Shown: positions 8,769-17,638 of the stretch, piece after piece
How the letters are laid out: each line of letters starts with the position of its first letter
How positions within the stretch are numbered: the stretch's first letter is position 1
NCBI GenBank assembly: GCA_051004015.1
Contig: JBPCKT010000114.1
Location: 62,001-126,000, forward strand
Direction: 5' to 3'
DNA from: SXOA01 sp051004015
GTDB taxonomy: Bacteria; Planctomycetota; Planctomycetia; Pirellulales; Pirellulaceae
Length of the DNA: 64,000 nucleotides
Made by a program: the position numbers and the translations under genes
Notes under the pieces: generated by a model
Told to the model about the DNA's origin: nothing
The model's input: only the letters and a program-made list of their open reading frames with translations
Databases searched by the model: none

Positions 8769-9530
8769 AGAGTGCGGAAGGCCAAGACACCGCCAAATCG
8801 CCCGACAACACAGGCCAGTTCTTAAGCGTTTCTTCTTTCGCAGGGCTTGCTGCGAGTTCCTCTTGCGGACATTCAATCGCTGCAGGGTCACTGATAGGTC
8901 CTTGATGGCATTGGTCACGGCCATGAGCTTATCCCGAACGCTGTCCGGAAAATCACCAAGCGTGAGCTGAACTGGCTGGTAATCCCCAGGCAGCGATGTA
9001 GTCAGTGCGTCAGCCCACCGAAGCCACCGGTCGGCATGCTGCGCGATTTGCACGAGGGCGTCCTCAAGATTCGTTGGTCGCCACTGCTTTCGCCCCACGT
9101 TGGTCGGAACCTTGTATCCGCGCTTCTGCATGCGCTCGGCTTTCAACTTTCTCGACGACCAGCAATTCTTAGCCGCGTCTTTCTGCAGTCTCTTGCGCTC
9201 TCCCCGACCCCCAACCTGAATCAGTTGGTAGACATGGCCGATGCCCAGCGGTAGGCCATCTGGTTTTCGCAGCGAGCAGAGTTCCTCCAGTTCCTCCTGG
9301 CTGTACATCTCTGCAAACTGGCGGGCCTTGTAGATTGCAACTTGTGAATATTGGCGATTTTCCGCCAACTCCTCGGCTGTGCCCGGCGGCGAGCGTTCTC
9401 CTCCTGTGGCCTTCAGGAATTCAGTGCCGAGTTTGTAGAAGTCTCGGATGGAAACTGTCGGAGTCGGTTTGCGGGTTGATTGTCTTTGACGTCGGCTATG
9501 CTTGGCGAAGTATCGCGAGCTGCTTGGCAA
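8622..9530 (-). CDS. hypothetical protein with a DUF1016-N-like region
   Basis: A 302-residue frame with a TTG start; no ATG is available in frame. Residues 60-140 contain YSQVAIYKARQFAEMYSQEE, LGIGHVYQLIQV and DAAKNCWSSRKLKAERM, resembling the N-terminal domain of DUF1016/YhcG proteins (RQFxxxY, LSWxHY..L, AxxNxWSxRxL), which are often phage- or plasmid-linked. Later text (WLRWADALTTSLPGDYQPVQ) is coding-like up to about residue 245. The remaining 58 residues (rich in C, W, R, H) look like antisense of the converging gene at 8415-8768, so the original C-terminus is probably lost or shifted. No nuclease motif is visible. Confidence 0.6.
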   Translation of the reverse strand: MPSSSRYFAKHSRRQRQSTRKPTPTVSIRDFYKLGTEFLKATGGERSPPGTAEELAENRQYSQVAIYKARQFAEMYSQEELEELCSLRKPDGLPLGIGHVYQLIQVGGRGERKRLQKDAAKNCWSSRKLKAERMQKRGYKVPTNVGRKQWRPTNLEDALVQIAQHADRWLRWADALTTSLPGDYQPVQLTLGDFPDSVRDKLMAVTNAIKDLSVTLQRLNVRKRNSQQALRKKKRLRTGLCCRAIWRCLGLPHSSFPFSNRCHWLLWQLPQKCSERLRLVPLNFWPHRVHQDQAATELPCRL

Positions 9531-9714
9531 TCCTGTTGAGTTAAATGAGTCTTTTCATGCTTGCAATTACTACCACTTTCTACCACTCTTGCTCACGGTG
9601 ACCACCATAGAATAACGACTTGCGGCGAATTCTGCCCCCAATTGCAACCTAGCGAGACTGTTGCTAACCTGTTGGCATATAAGTGCTTCGCAGCGAAGCA
9701 GGCCATGCGATTAG

Positions 9715-9761
9715 CTCGACTGCGAAACCGAAGGTTACAAGTTCGAGTCTTGTTGGGTGTA
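9715..9761 (+). other. tRNA 3'-half relic
   Basis: The bases 9737-9753 form a perfect T-arm (ACAAG, loop TTCGAGT, CTTGT). They are preceded by a five-base variable-loop-like AGGTT and by an anticodon-arm-like CTGCGAAACCGA, and followed by a seven-base acceptor-like TGGGTGT and an A. No matching 5' acceptor strand (ACACCCA) or D-arm lies upstream, and the anticodon stem does not pair fully. It therefore looks like the 3' half of a tRNA gene, which is what an integrated element can leave behind at an attachment site. The surrounding 9555-9912 holds no gene I can support. Confidence 0.45.
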
Positions 9762-9912
9762 CTTTCTCTAGATCTCGCCGAAGCCGCCGCGATGCAACCG
9801 GACATGGTCAATGAACCGGCGGCCAGGTACGACGCCGCGACCGGGCGCGATCGAGAAGCCGTGGCCCGGCAATTGACCGCGGGCAGCCTGGCCTAAAGTC
9901 CCATTCGTCACA

Positions 9913-10842
9913 CTACCCTTTCTTCGGTTCCCCTGATTTCTCCTTCGTCGGTGGCCCGTATTCCTTGGCCCATTTGCGGAGGTGCTCCTGGGCCCGCGCG
10001 GTGCCGTAGTTGGAGAGCTTCCCGCCGTCAATGATGGTGGTGGCGATGCGACCGACCTCTTTCCGGGCGGCTTCGTTCTTCTCGATGTACTTCACCACCG
10101 CTGCCGCGGCTGCGTCAACGTCCTCCGGTTTGGCATCCCGCTGGATCACCGGGCGGATCAGGCCACGGAGCTCCTGGGCGGGTTCATTTTTGGGGTCCTT
10201 TCGCACCATTTCCCCAACTCCCGCAATTTCCTCCAGCTTGGGAACTTTTCCGCCCGCGACGGCGACCACCTCTTTCAAGATCTTAGGAAGGTCGGCTTGC
10301 AAGCTCGGTTGCACGAGCGCGAAGTTGGCTGTCACCTTTCCTTCTTTCCCAACCAGAATCGTGAGCGTCGCCTTGCGGTTGAGTCCGTAGCTGCCGGGGC
10401 CTTCTTTGCCGTCGAGGGAAATCCCCGTCGGTGCGGCGGCGGTGAGGGCATGCTGCATGCGCTTGATGTTGTTTTCCGCCTCCGTGGCATCGGCGCTGAG
10501 CCACACCACCCCGGTAGCCAGCCCATCTTTCATGCGGCTCGTGGTGTACGCCGTCAGCACGCGCGTCATGCCAATCGAAGGCCGGTTCACCTCATGCACA
10601 AAAACCAGCACGATCGGCTTGCCGTCCGCCTGCTTCACGAAATCCAGTTCCTTGCCTTCGTCCCCCAGCACACCGCGGACCTTGAAGGAGGACAACTTTT
10701 CTCCGACCTGCGGTCCGGAGAATAACTCCTCCTTCGGCTTTGCATCTTGCTCTGGCGCTGCCTCCTTGGCCCTCTCCTGAGCACCCAGAAAAGCTGCGGC
10801 CAGGGGGATGAGCGCCAGGGAAAGCAAGTGTCTAATTCGCAT
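9913..10842 (-). CDS. secreted thioredoxin-like protein lacking the CxxC motif
   Basis: A 309-residue protein. The ATG at 10842 gives a clean signal peptide (MRIRHLLSLALIPLAAAFLG, then AQ); the longer frame to 10914 adds an implausible tail. After a charged linker it has an AhpC/TSA-like fold (VGEKLSSFKVRGVLGDEGKE, KPIVLVFVHEVNRPSIG, TGVVWLSADATEAE, SYGLNRKATLTILVGKEGKV). The position where thioredoxins carry CxxC has HEVNRPS instead, so a redox role is unlikely. The C-terminal 100 residues are helical and end in a Lys-rich tail. It is probably exported. No partner gene is obvious. Confidence 0.8.
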   Translation of the reverse strand: MRIRHLLSLALIPLAAAFLGAQERAKEAAPEQDAKPKEELFSGPQVGEKLSSFKVRGVLGDEGKELDFVKQADGKPIVLVFVHEVNRPSIGMTRVLTAYTTSRMKDGLATGVVWLSADATEAENNIKRMQHALTAAAPTGISLDGKEGPGSYGLNRKATLTILVGKEGKVTANFALVQPSLQADLPKILKEVVAVAGGKVPKLEEIAGVGEMVRKDPKNEPAQELRGLIRPVIQRDAKPEDVDAAAAAVVKYIEKNEAARKEVGRIATTIIDGGKLSNYGTARAQEHLRKWAKEYGPPTKEKSGEPKKG

Positions 10843-11001
10843 GGGAATGATCCAAGGGAACGGGGGTGCCGGGAAGATTGGATTCAGCCCGCATCTTGGC
10901 TTACAAGACGGCATCAGTCAACTTCGTATCTCCTTGAACCGTGGGCGGCCGGGGACATGGATACTTTTGCGATGTCGGCGCCTTGATCCTCATGCGTCAG
11001 T

Positions 11002-12435
11002 TCAGGCCAAGATCTCTTTGACCAGCCTGCCATGCACGTCAGTCAAGCGGTAGTCGCGCCCCTGGAAACGGAACGTGAGCCGCGTGTGGTCGAAGCCGAG
11101 CAGATGCAAGAGAGTCGCGTGCAGGTCATGTACATGGACCGGATCCGCGGCCACGTTGAAGCCAAGGTCGTCGGTCTGGCCGTGGATGTAGCCTGGCTTC
11201 AGGCCGCCACCCGTCAGCCAGAGGCTGAAGCAGCGGTTGTGGTGGTCGCGCCCGTCGTTGCCACCTTGCACCATCGGTGTCCGCCCGAATTCGCCCCCCC
11301 AGATCACAATGGTGTCCTGGAGGAGTCCGCGCTCTTTCAAATCCATCACTAGCGCGGCGCTGGCCTGGTCCGTGTCCAGGGCGTTCTGCTTTACCCCCGC
11401 CGTCAGGTTGCCATGCTGGTCCCAGGCTTCGTGGAACAACTGTACGAAGCGGACTCCGCGTTCGATGAGTCGCCGGGCGAGCAGACAGTTGCGCGCGAAA
11501 TTCGCGTCCTTCGGCGACTTGATGCCGTAACGATCGAGCGTCGGCTGGGTTTCCTGGCTCAGATCCATGAGCTCCGGGGCGCTCGTTTGCAGCCGATAGG
11601 CCATTTCGTAGCTTTGGATGCGGGCCGCAATCTCTGGATCGCCAACGGCGGTCTTGGCGAGTTCATTGAGCCGGTTCAACGTGTCGAGCGAGGCTCGCTG
11701 CGTGTCGGGATCGATCCCTTGCGGATTCGACAGGTACAGGACCGGGTCTCCGGAGCTGCGGAATGGAATGCCGCCATAGATTGTCGGGAGAAAGCCGTTG
11801 CCGTAATTGCTCGCTCCGCCGCTCGTCCCCTTGGCGCTGGTGAGCACGACAAACCCCGGCAGGTTCGCCGATTCGCTCCCCAGCCCATACAACGTCCAGG
11901 AGCCGAAGCTCGGCCGGCCGAACTGCTGCGAGCCGGAGTTCATCATGATCTGGGCGGGAGCGTGGTTGACCGCCTCAGTTTGCATCGTCCGAATCAGACA
12001 GATTTCGTCGACAATCTTGGCCGTATGCGGCAGCACTTCGCTGAGCTCCATCCCGCATTTGCCGTGACGCGCAAAGGGGAATTTGGGGCCCAGCAGCGCC
12101 GAGTTGGGATTGATGAACGCGGCTCGGTATCCCTTGAGCAGTTCTGCCGGCGGCAATTGCCCATTTCGCTTGGTAAGTTCCGGCTTACTGTCAAAAAGCT
12201 CCAAATGACTCGGCGCGCCGGCCTGGAAAATGTAGATCACCCGCTTCGCCTTGCCGGGAAAGTGCGGCAAGCGCGGGGCGAGCGGATTATCGTCTGCCGG
12301 CTTTTTGGCGCCCTCTTCCGCCGCCAAGAGCGAGCTGGCGGCAATGCCGGCCAAGCCGACGCCGCAGTCCCGCAGGAACCAGCGGCGACTCAGGTATTGG
12401 GCGCTGGCGGCCCCAAGTTGTTGTGCAAGATTCAT
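11002..12435 (-). CDS. DUF1501 domain protein (exported, sulfatase-like fold)
   Basis: A 477-residue protein starting at ATG 12435 with a Tat-like leader (LSRRWFLRDCGVGLAGIAAS). It carries the DUF1501 pattern: KAKRVIYIFQAGAPSHLELF, FPFARHGKCGMELSEVLPH, LIRTMQTEAVNHAPAQIM, VRFVQLFHEAWDQHG and IVIWGGEFGRTPMVQGGNDG. These resemble the metal-binding segments of alkaline-phosphatase-superfamily enzymes, but the substrate is unknown. The gene starts 19 bases after the stop of the DUF1549/DUF1553 gene and is certainly in its operon; the two families occur together throughout planctomycetes. Confidence 0.93.
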   Translation of the reverse strand: MNLAQQLGAASAQYLSRRWFLRDCGVGLAGIAASSLLAAEEGAKKPADDNPLAPRLPHFPGKAKRVIYIFQAGAPSHLELFDSKPELTKRNGQLPPAELLKGYRAAFINPNSALLGPKFPFARHGKCGMELSEVLPHTAKIVDEICLIRTMQTEAVNHAPAQIMMNSGSQQFGRPSFGSWTLYGLGSESANLPGFVVLTSAKGTSGGASNYGNGFLPTIYGGIPFRSSGDPVLYLSNPQGIDPDTQRASLDTLNRLNELAKTAVGDPEIAARIQSYEMAYRLQTSAPELMDLSQETQPTLDRYGIKSPKDANFARNCLLARRLIERGVRFVQLFHEAWDQHGNLTAGVKQNALDTDQASAALVMDLKERGLLQDTIVIWGGEFGRTPMVQGGNDGRDHHNRCFSLWLTGGGLKPGYIHGQTDDLGFNVAADPVHVHDLHATLLHLLGFDHTRLTFRFQGRDYRLTDVHGRLVKEILA

Positions 12436-12454
12436 AGTCACACTCGAATCAAAT

Positions 12455-15400
12455 TCAATTCTTGGAAATGGTCTCGTCCAGGTTGAGCAGCACGCGAGCC
12501 GCCAGTGTCCAGGCCGCCGCATCTTGCGGCGTTGTTTCCGGAGGCAAATTCGGCAGCCTGGCCGGGTCGCCGGTCGCGACTTCCCGCGGGTTGAGCCAGC
12601 CATCCGCCAGCCTGCGCCGGCGAGACTGCAGCAAATCGAGAATCGCCAGGCGCTCGTCGGGCGTTGGCTTTCGTGAAGTACAGAGGAAGAATGCATAATC
12701 CGCCCGCTCTGCATCGCTGGCGCCCCCTTCGCGGAGGACTCGGATTGCCAGGGCGCGGGCTGCCTCCACGAAGATGGTTTCGTTGAGGCCGGTGAGCGCT
12801 GCGAGGGGCGTATTGGACCGCATTCGGCGAGCACAGGCGAAATCGCCGTTAGGCCCGTCGAAGTTCGCCATCACGGGGTCGGGCATCGAGCGCTTGCGAA
12901 AGCCGTACAGCGTGCGGCGGTATCGCTCGGGCCCCTCGGCGGGCTTCCAGTAGGACGGATAAGTGTAGTTGTAGTCGAGCACATTTTGCGGAACCGGCGG
13001 AATGACGCTGGGCCCTCCCAGCTTGTGCGTCATCAGTCCCGACACGCTCAGGGCGATATCCCGCACCACCTCCGCCTCGGCACGAAACCTGGGCCCCCGC
13101 GCCAACCAGACGTTGCGCGGGTCCTGCTGAAGCAACTCGGGCGAAGCGAACGAAGTTTGCCGATAAGTGCTGCTGAGCACAATTGTGCGAATCAAGTGTT
13201 TCTGACTCCAGCCGTGCTGCATGAAGTCGACCGCCAGCCAGTCCAAGACTTCGCGATACTCCGGCACCGGCGCACGCGTGCCGAAATCCTCGGGCGTTTC
13301 CACCAGTCCCGTGCCGAACATCGCTTGCCAGACTCGGTTCACAGCCACGCGGGCCGTAAACGGCGAACGCCGATCCGCCAGCCAGCGAGCAAATCCCAAG
13401 CGATTGCGCGGAGCGTCCGCCGCGAAAGGGTGAAAGGCCACGGGAGTATGTGGCTCCACCACTTGCTTCGGCTGATCCCAATTACCGCGATCGAGCAGAT
13501 GCGTCACGCGAAGATGGGCGGGATCGCGCTCCGTCAGATGCAGAATCGACGTCGCGGCCTGCGGATGGTCTTTCCAGATCGCGTCGATTTCATCGTTGAT
13601 GGCCTTGGCGTCGGCGAGGCTGGTTCGCCAGGCGGTGAAAATGGCCGCTTGCTGCTCCGGCGTGCGCTGGTCCGCAGGCGTTTGAAACGCCAGCATGGCG
13701 GCGTGGCTCACCGGCGGCACTGTGGGAGCGGCTTGTCTGGTGATGCTCCAGCGGCAGCAGCCAAGCATGTCTCCCATGCGCCAGGCGATTTTGAACTGCG
13801 TCCCTTCGGGGAAGGTCAGCGGTTTGTCGAATTGAATTACGGCCACGGAGGGCTGATTCCGGCGACCGACTCCTCGATCGGCGTTCCAAGTCGTTTCGTC
13901 CTTCCCGTCGCTCAAATGTGCGACCGGGCCGCTCGCTTTCTTCCCATCCGGCTGCTTCACTTCGGCTTCCGAAAAATCAGCCGACGCGCTGGAGAACTTC
14001 TGCTTCTCCCAATCCTTGCCGTCTGGCTTTTTGACGAAAACTTCCATTTCTTGAATGGCCCAAGTCCCCAGCCGGCTGCGGCCCGGACCGTTGTGCGGCA
14101 AATCGAGGTTGTGGAGCGCCTCCAGACGCAATCCCGTCACCCCGTTGAGTGCCGGCGAACTGATCATAAAGACGTCGCTGCTCGTATGGCCTTGCATCAG
14201 CAGGGACCGATCAGCCTCCTGTGTCGGATGGTTAAGACCGCTGATGGTGCCTAGTTCAGTCGCGACAAGCGGCTCCCAGGCCAACTCCGTCTGCTGCTTA
14301 GCGAGCGGCTCTTCCCAGGCCGCCAGTTCCTGCTTCCATTGCGGGCGAGCGACGCGCAGCCGCTCTTCGGCATCGCGGATCCGCTGTTGAACGGTGGTAA
14401 TCGCCTGTTGCTGCTCCGGCGTGTAGACCCACGACTGGGCTTCGTAGGCGTTGTTCAAAAACGCGAATATCCCATAGTATTCGTTGTGGCTCAGGGGATC
14501 GAACTTGTGCGAGTGGCACTGCGCACACTGCGTGCTCAGCCCCAGCACGGCCTTGCCCAGACAGTCCACGCGGTCGATCATTTCAACCATCCGGAATTGC
14601 TCGGGGACAATCGCCCCTTCTTCGTTGATCATGCTGTTCCGCAAGAATCCGGTGGCGATGATCTGCTCCTGCGTCGCCCCCGGCAGCAGGTCGCCGGCAA
14701 TCTGCTCGATGAGAAACTGATCGTACGGCATGTCGCGGTTAAGGGCTTCGACGACCCAGTCTCGCCATTTCCATTGCTCGCGCTGCAGATCCTTTTCATA
14801 GCCGTTTGTGTCGGAGTAGCGGGCGACATCGAGCCAGTGCCGCGCCCATTTTTCGCCGAACCGCTCGCTTTTCAGCAAGATCTCCACCATCGCTTCGTAC
14901 CCCAGCCTCTCAAATTCGGCCAATTCCTGCGGCGAAGGAGGAAGGCCGGTCAAATCGAGATACAGTCGGCGACAGAGCGTCACCGCTGGCGCCGCGGGTG
15001 AAAGAGAGAGCTTGCGATCCTTCAAACGAGCGACGACGAACGCATCAATCGGACTCGCCATGCCGACGGCCGGGACGGGCAACTGCACGGGAGGCGTGAA
15101 TGCCCAGTGGGATTCGTAGTTTGCCCCGTCCTTGATCCATTGCTTGAGCGTTTCGATTTGACCGGCCGAAAGGGGCTTCTTGTGACTCGGCGGCGGCATG
15201 ACCTCATCGGGTTCGGTCGAGGTGATGCGGCGGATCAGTTCGCCCGCGTCAAGTTTCCCAGGCACAATGGCTGCTGTTCCCGATTCGCCCCCTTTGAGAG
15301 CAGAATCGCGCTGGTCGAGTCGCAGGCCGCTTTTCCGCTCCTTTTCATCGGCTCCGTGACACTGGGCGCAGTGCTCGGTAAGAATCGGCTGCACGTCGCG

Positions 15401-15514
15401 CAGAAAATCCGCAGCCACGACCGAGCGGCCGCTGACCGTAACCAGGATGCCGAACACAAAGAGCTTGATGAGGGTGATCCTCAAAATCGCCAGACGGTGA
15501 GACTGCATCAACAT
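12455..15514 (-). CDS. PSCyt1-DUF1549-DUF1553 protein (planctomycete cytochrome)
   Basis: A 1019-residue exported protein with a signal peptide (LIKLFVFGILVTVSGRSVVA). The first domain has a c-type haem motif CAQCH near residue 52 in ILTEHCAQCHGADEKERKSG with the distal MPPP, the planctomycete cytochrome PSCyt1. DUF1549 follows (PIDAFVVARLKDRKLSLSP, RRLYLDLTGLPPSPQELAEF, HWLDVARYSDTNGYEKD), containing a second CAQCH (CAQCHSHKFDPL). After a discoidin/laminin-like insert comes DUF1553 (RLGFARWLADRRSPFTARVA, NRVWQAMFGTGLVETPEDFG). The family is thought to handle electron transfer or polysaccharide-linked chemistry outside the cell, but no reaction is proven. It is the first gene of a pair with the DUF1501 gene. 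Confidence 0.95.
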   Translation of the reverse strand: MLMQSHRLAILRITLIKLFVFGILVTVSGRSVVAADFLRDVQPILTEHCAQCHGADEKERKSGLRLDQRDSALKGGESGTAAIVPGKLDAGELIRRITSTEPDEVMPPPSHKKPLSAGQIETLKQWIKDGANYESHWAFTPPVQLPVPAVGMASPIDAFVVARLKDRKLSLSPAAPAVTLCRRLYLDLTGLPPSPQELAEFERLGYEAMVEILLKSERFGEKWARHWLDVARYSDTNGYEKDLQREQWKWRDWVVEALNRDMPYDQFLIEQIAGDLLPGATQEQIIATGFLRNSMINEEGAIVPEQFRMVEMIDRVDCLGKAVLGLSTQCAQCHSHKFDPLSHNEYYGIFAFLNNAYEAQSWVYTPEQQQAITTVQQRIRDAEERLRVARPQWKQELAAWEEPLAKQQTELAWEPLVATELGTISGLNHPTQEADRSLLMQGHTSSDVFMISSPALNGVTGLRLEALHNLDLPHNGPGRSRLGTWAIQEMEVFVKKPDGKDWEKQKFSSASADFSEAEVKQPDGKKASGPVAHLSDGKDETTWNADRGVGRRNQPSVAVIQFDKPLTFPEGTQFKIAWRMGDMLGCCRWSITRQAAPTVPPVSHAAMLAFQTPADQRTPEQQAAIFTAWRTSLADAKAINDEIDAIWKDHPQAATSILHLTERDPAHLRVTHLLDRGNWDQPKQVVEPHTPVAFHPFAADAPRNRLGFARWLADRRSPFTARVAVNRVWQAMFGTGLVETPEDFGTRAPVPEYREVLDWLAVDFMQHGWSQKHLIRTIVLSSTYRQTSFASPELLQQDPRNVWLARGPRFRAEAEVVRDIALSVSGLMTHKLGGPSVIPPVPQNVLDYNYTYPSYWKPAEGPERYRRTLYGFRKRSMPDPVMANFDGPNGDFACARRMRSNTPLAALTGLNETIFVEAARALAIRVLREGGASDAERADYAFFLCTSRKPTPDERLAILDLLQSRRRRLADGWLNPREVATGDPARLPNLPPETTPQDAAAWTLAARVLLNLDETISKN

Positions 15515-15905
15515 GAAGAGAACTCATCCACAATCGAGGAACGGCGGCGTGTACTAATCACTATCGTACTTGCGGCGATCGGAAAAATCCGGCTCGCACA
15601 GCCGCACAGCGTCAATTTTATGATACCCGACAGCGGCTTCGATCGGCTAATCGAGGTGCGTATCCGAGACGGAAGAACGCCTCAACACGCAGTACAACAA
15701 CATCGTTCGCTCTTACCGCGATGGGCATCTCCGCAATGCCAAATTTGCCGGCGAACTCGAGAGTGTAATGGCATTGGGTCTCCACTTCATTCCGCAAAGC
15801 TCGTATCATAAGTGGTAGAGACTCACCTTCCACCATCGCCTCGCTGTATCGCAGGCGCTGGACCTAAGTGAGGACAATCGTTGCAAGGGAAGGAGCGTTC
15901 TGACG
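15515..15905. other. divergent intergenic region
   Basis: About 390 bases between the divergently transcribed cytochrome gene and the thioredoxin-like gene at 15906. It should contain both promoters. I see no convincing sigma-70 boxes and no small gene. A purine-rich GGGAAGGAG lies about 10 bases before the ATG at 15906 and serves as its ribosome binding site. Confidence 0.5.
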
Positions 15906-17294
15906 ATGTTGGTCGCCAAATTTCAATGGATCTTTCCAGTGTTCCCGTGGGGAGTCCTTATTGCGATTTTCGCAGTGCCGCTGGGCCAGTCCCCAGCCGT
16001 GGCAGAAGAAAAGACGCCTGCCGGTCAAGCCATTCTCCAGACCAAGCTCGATTTGACGCCGCAAAGTTTCCCCCCACTGTGGTCCCTAGTCCGTCCGCAG
16101 GAATCTGAGTGGCGGCACCTCAAGGTTGAGTGGCTGACCGACGTGGTTGCGGCGCGAAAGAGGGCGGCGGAGGAGGACAAACCGCTGGTCATCTGCTACA
16201 CCGGCGGAGCGGGCTATAACGAACCGCTGGGCGTTTGCTGAAGTGCTGCGTCTCACCACCTGGCAGGTGGTTCGGCTCTTTACAGCGATGAGGCCATCCA
16301 GCTCCTCAATCAGAAGTTCGTCTGCTTTGCACCCGGCTGGTACATCAACACGAAAGATCAGGTGTATCAGGATGCCTGGAAGCGGTTCTATGTGGCTAAG
16401 CCCCGTCCCGAGGAAGGGTCCGGCTGGCTGCACGGCACGCAGCTTGTGCTGATGACGTCGGCGGGCCGGCTGCTGGAGGGAACGGTCAAGGATCGCCATG
16501 GAATGGCGGCAGGTCTGCAGGAAGTGCTGGAGCGGTACGCGAAGCTTAAGGAAGCGGAGCGACGGGCCCCGTCCGTGGACGGCGAGGTTTTGCCGCAGCC
16601 GCCCCCGCCCCCCGGCGGATTGGTACTGACCATTTACGACCGCCCGTTGGGCCGCGATTCGGCAGGCCATTATCGCCTTCCTGTAGGGAACGACTTTGGT
16701 GGATTTCGCACCCATGCTCCGCATGGCCAGCGGAGCTCCCTGTGGCTGACGGAGGCAGAGTGCAAATCGCTGGTTCCCCAGAAACCGCAGGTGGGGCAAA
16801 CGCAGGTCGTTCCCACGAAGCTAGCCAGGCGGCTCGCACTCTATGGTCTGGTGCCGCAGACCTTGTGGGTGGTGGAAGAATCCTGGAAGCCCAATTCCGT
16901 GCTGGGGGAAGAACTTGAGCTGGCTGTCTCCGAAGTCACTCCAGAAACCGTGCGGATGCGGGTGCATGGATCGGTGCTCTTGTCAGGACCGGGCGTGCTC
17001 CACGAATGGCCGGAGCGTAAGTTCATCAAGAATATCGAGAATCGTTACGATGCGCGTCTGGAAGGGCTGATCGTGTTTGACCGGATAAAACAGGAATTCA
17101 CCCGCTGGGACATGGCGGCTCTCGGGAGTTTCAGCGGCCGGTGGTTTGCCGGCAATAGCGGCTGGAAAGAAGCCACCATGGCCGAGCCCCTGTCGCTTGG
17201 TTTTGCTTTCGAGCTGGACGAGAGCGCCTATGCAATGCCCCCCGAACGCCGTCGGCCGCGGTCATTCATGCACGCTTACATCTTTAGGGAATAG
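15906..17294 (+). CDS. exported thioredoxin-like protein with in-frame TGA, candidate selenoprotein
   Basis: The frame from ATG 15906 has a signal peptide (VLIAIFAVPLGQSPAVA), then DVVAARKRAAEEDKPLVICY and GGAGYNEPLGVC, where TGA 16239-16241 (codon 112) interrupts it. The same frame continues SAASHHLAGGSALYSDEAI, QLLNQKFVCFAPGWYI and on to TAG 17292. Planctomycete thioredoxin-like proteins carry a KPLxxW...PLGxC block followed by the EVxxLLNxxFV helix at these places, so the halves belong together. A 7-bp hairpin with a GGC loop starts 13 bases after the TGA, the spacing of a bacterial SECIS. A further TAG-separated tail (EEHYWDPEKWLADWNKRQPK) runs to 17357 and suggests a second lesion. Candidate selenoprotein or young pseudogene. 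Confidence 0.65.
16255..16271 (+). promoter_or_regulatory. SECIS-like hairpin after TGA 16239
   Basis: A perfect 7-bp stem, ACCACCT paired with AGGTGGT, closes a GGC loop, giving a 17-base stem-loop. It begins 13 bases after the in-frame TGA. Bacterial SECIS elements lie directly downstream of the UGA, with an upper stem-loop of about 17 bases starting about 11 bases away and a G in the loop. The match in geometry is good; SelB binding is an inference. Confidence 0.45.
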
Positions 17295-17477
17295 GAGGAG
17301 CATTACTGGGATCCCGAGAAATGGCTGGCCGATTGGAACAAACGGCAACCCAAATAGCCGCGAGATGCCTGGCTGGTGCGAGCTCCCATGGGGAATTGGC
17401 CCTCAAGCCGGGACTTTGATTTCCAGAATGCTGGCGTTAGGCTAGGGAAGTTACCCTGGATAAATATTGGTGCCAAC

Positions 17478-17630
17478 ATGCCTGTTTTTAGCCCCGCGGT
17501 CAGCCAGGCCTATCACATGACGGTGCATCGGCTGGAGGGGGAGCAGCGGTTTCATGTCGCGCTCGAAGAGTCCGGCAAAGTCGCCGACGTTTGCATGACC
17601 GCCAGCAAGCGCCCCAGCCGGCGAGGGTGA
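17478..17630 (+). other. unrecognised reading-frame fragment
   Basis: An open frame starting MPVFSPAVSQAYHMTVHRLE and continuing with GEQRFHVALEESGKVADVC. It is in the same frame as the disrupted thioredoxin-like gene and lies between its end and the DinB gene. The composition is protein-like, but I recognise no family and there is no ribosome binding site. It may be a remnant of a gene lost here. Confidence 0.3.
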
Positions 17631-17638
17631 ACCAGCCC

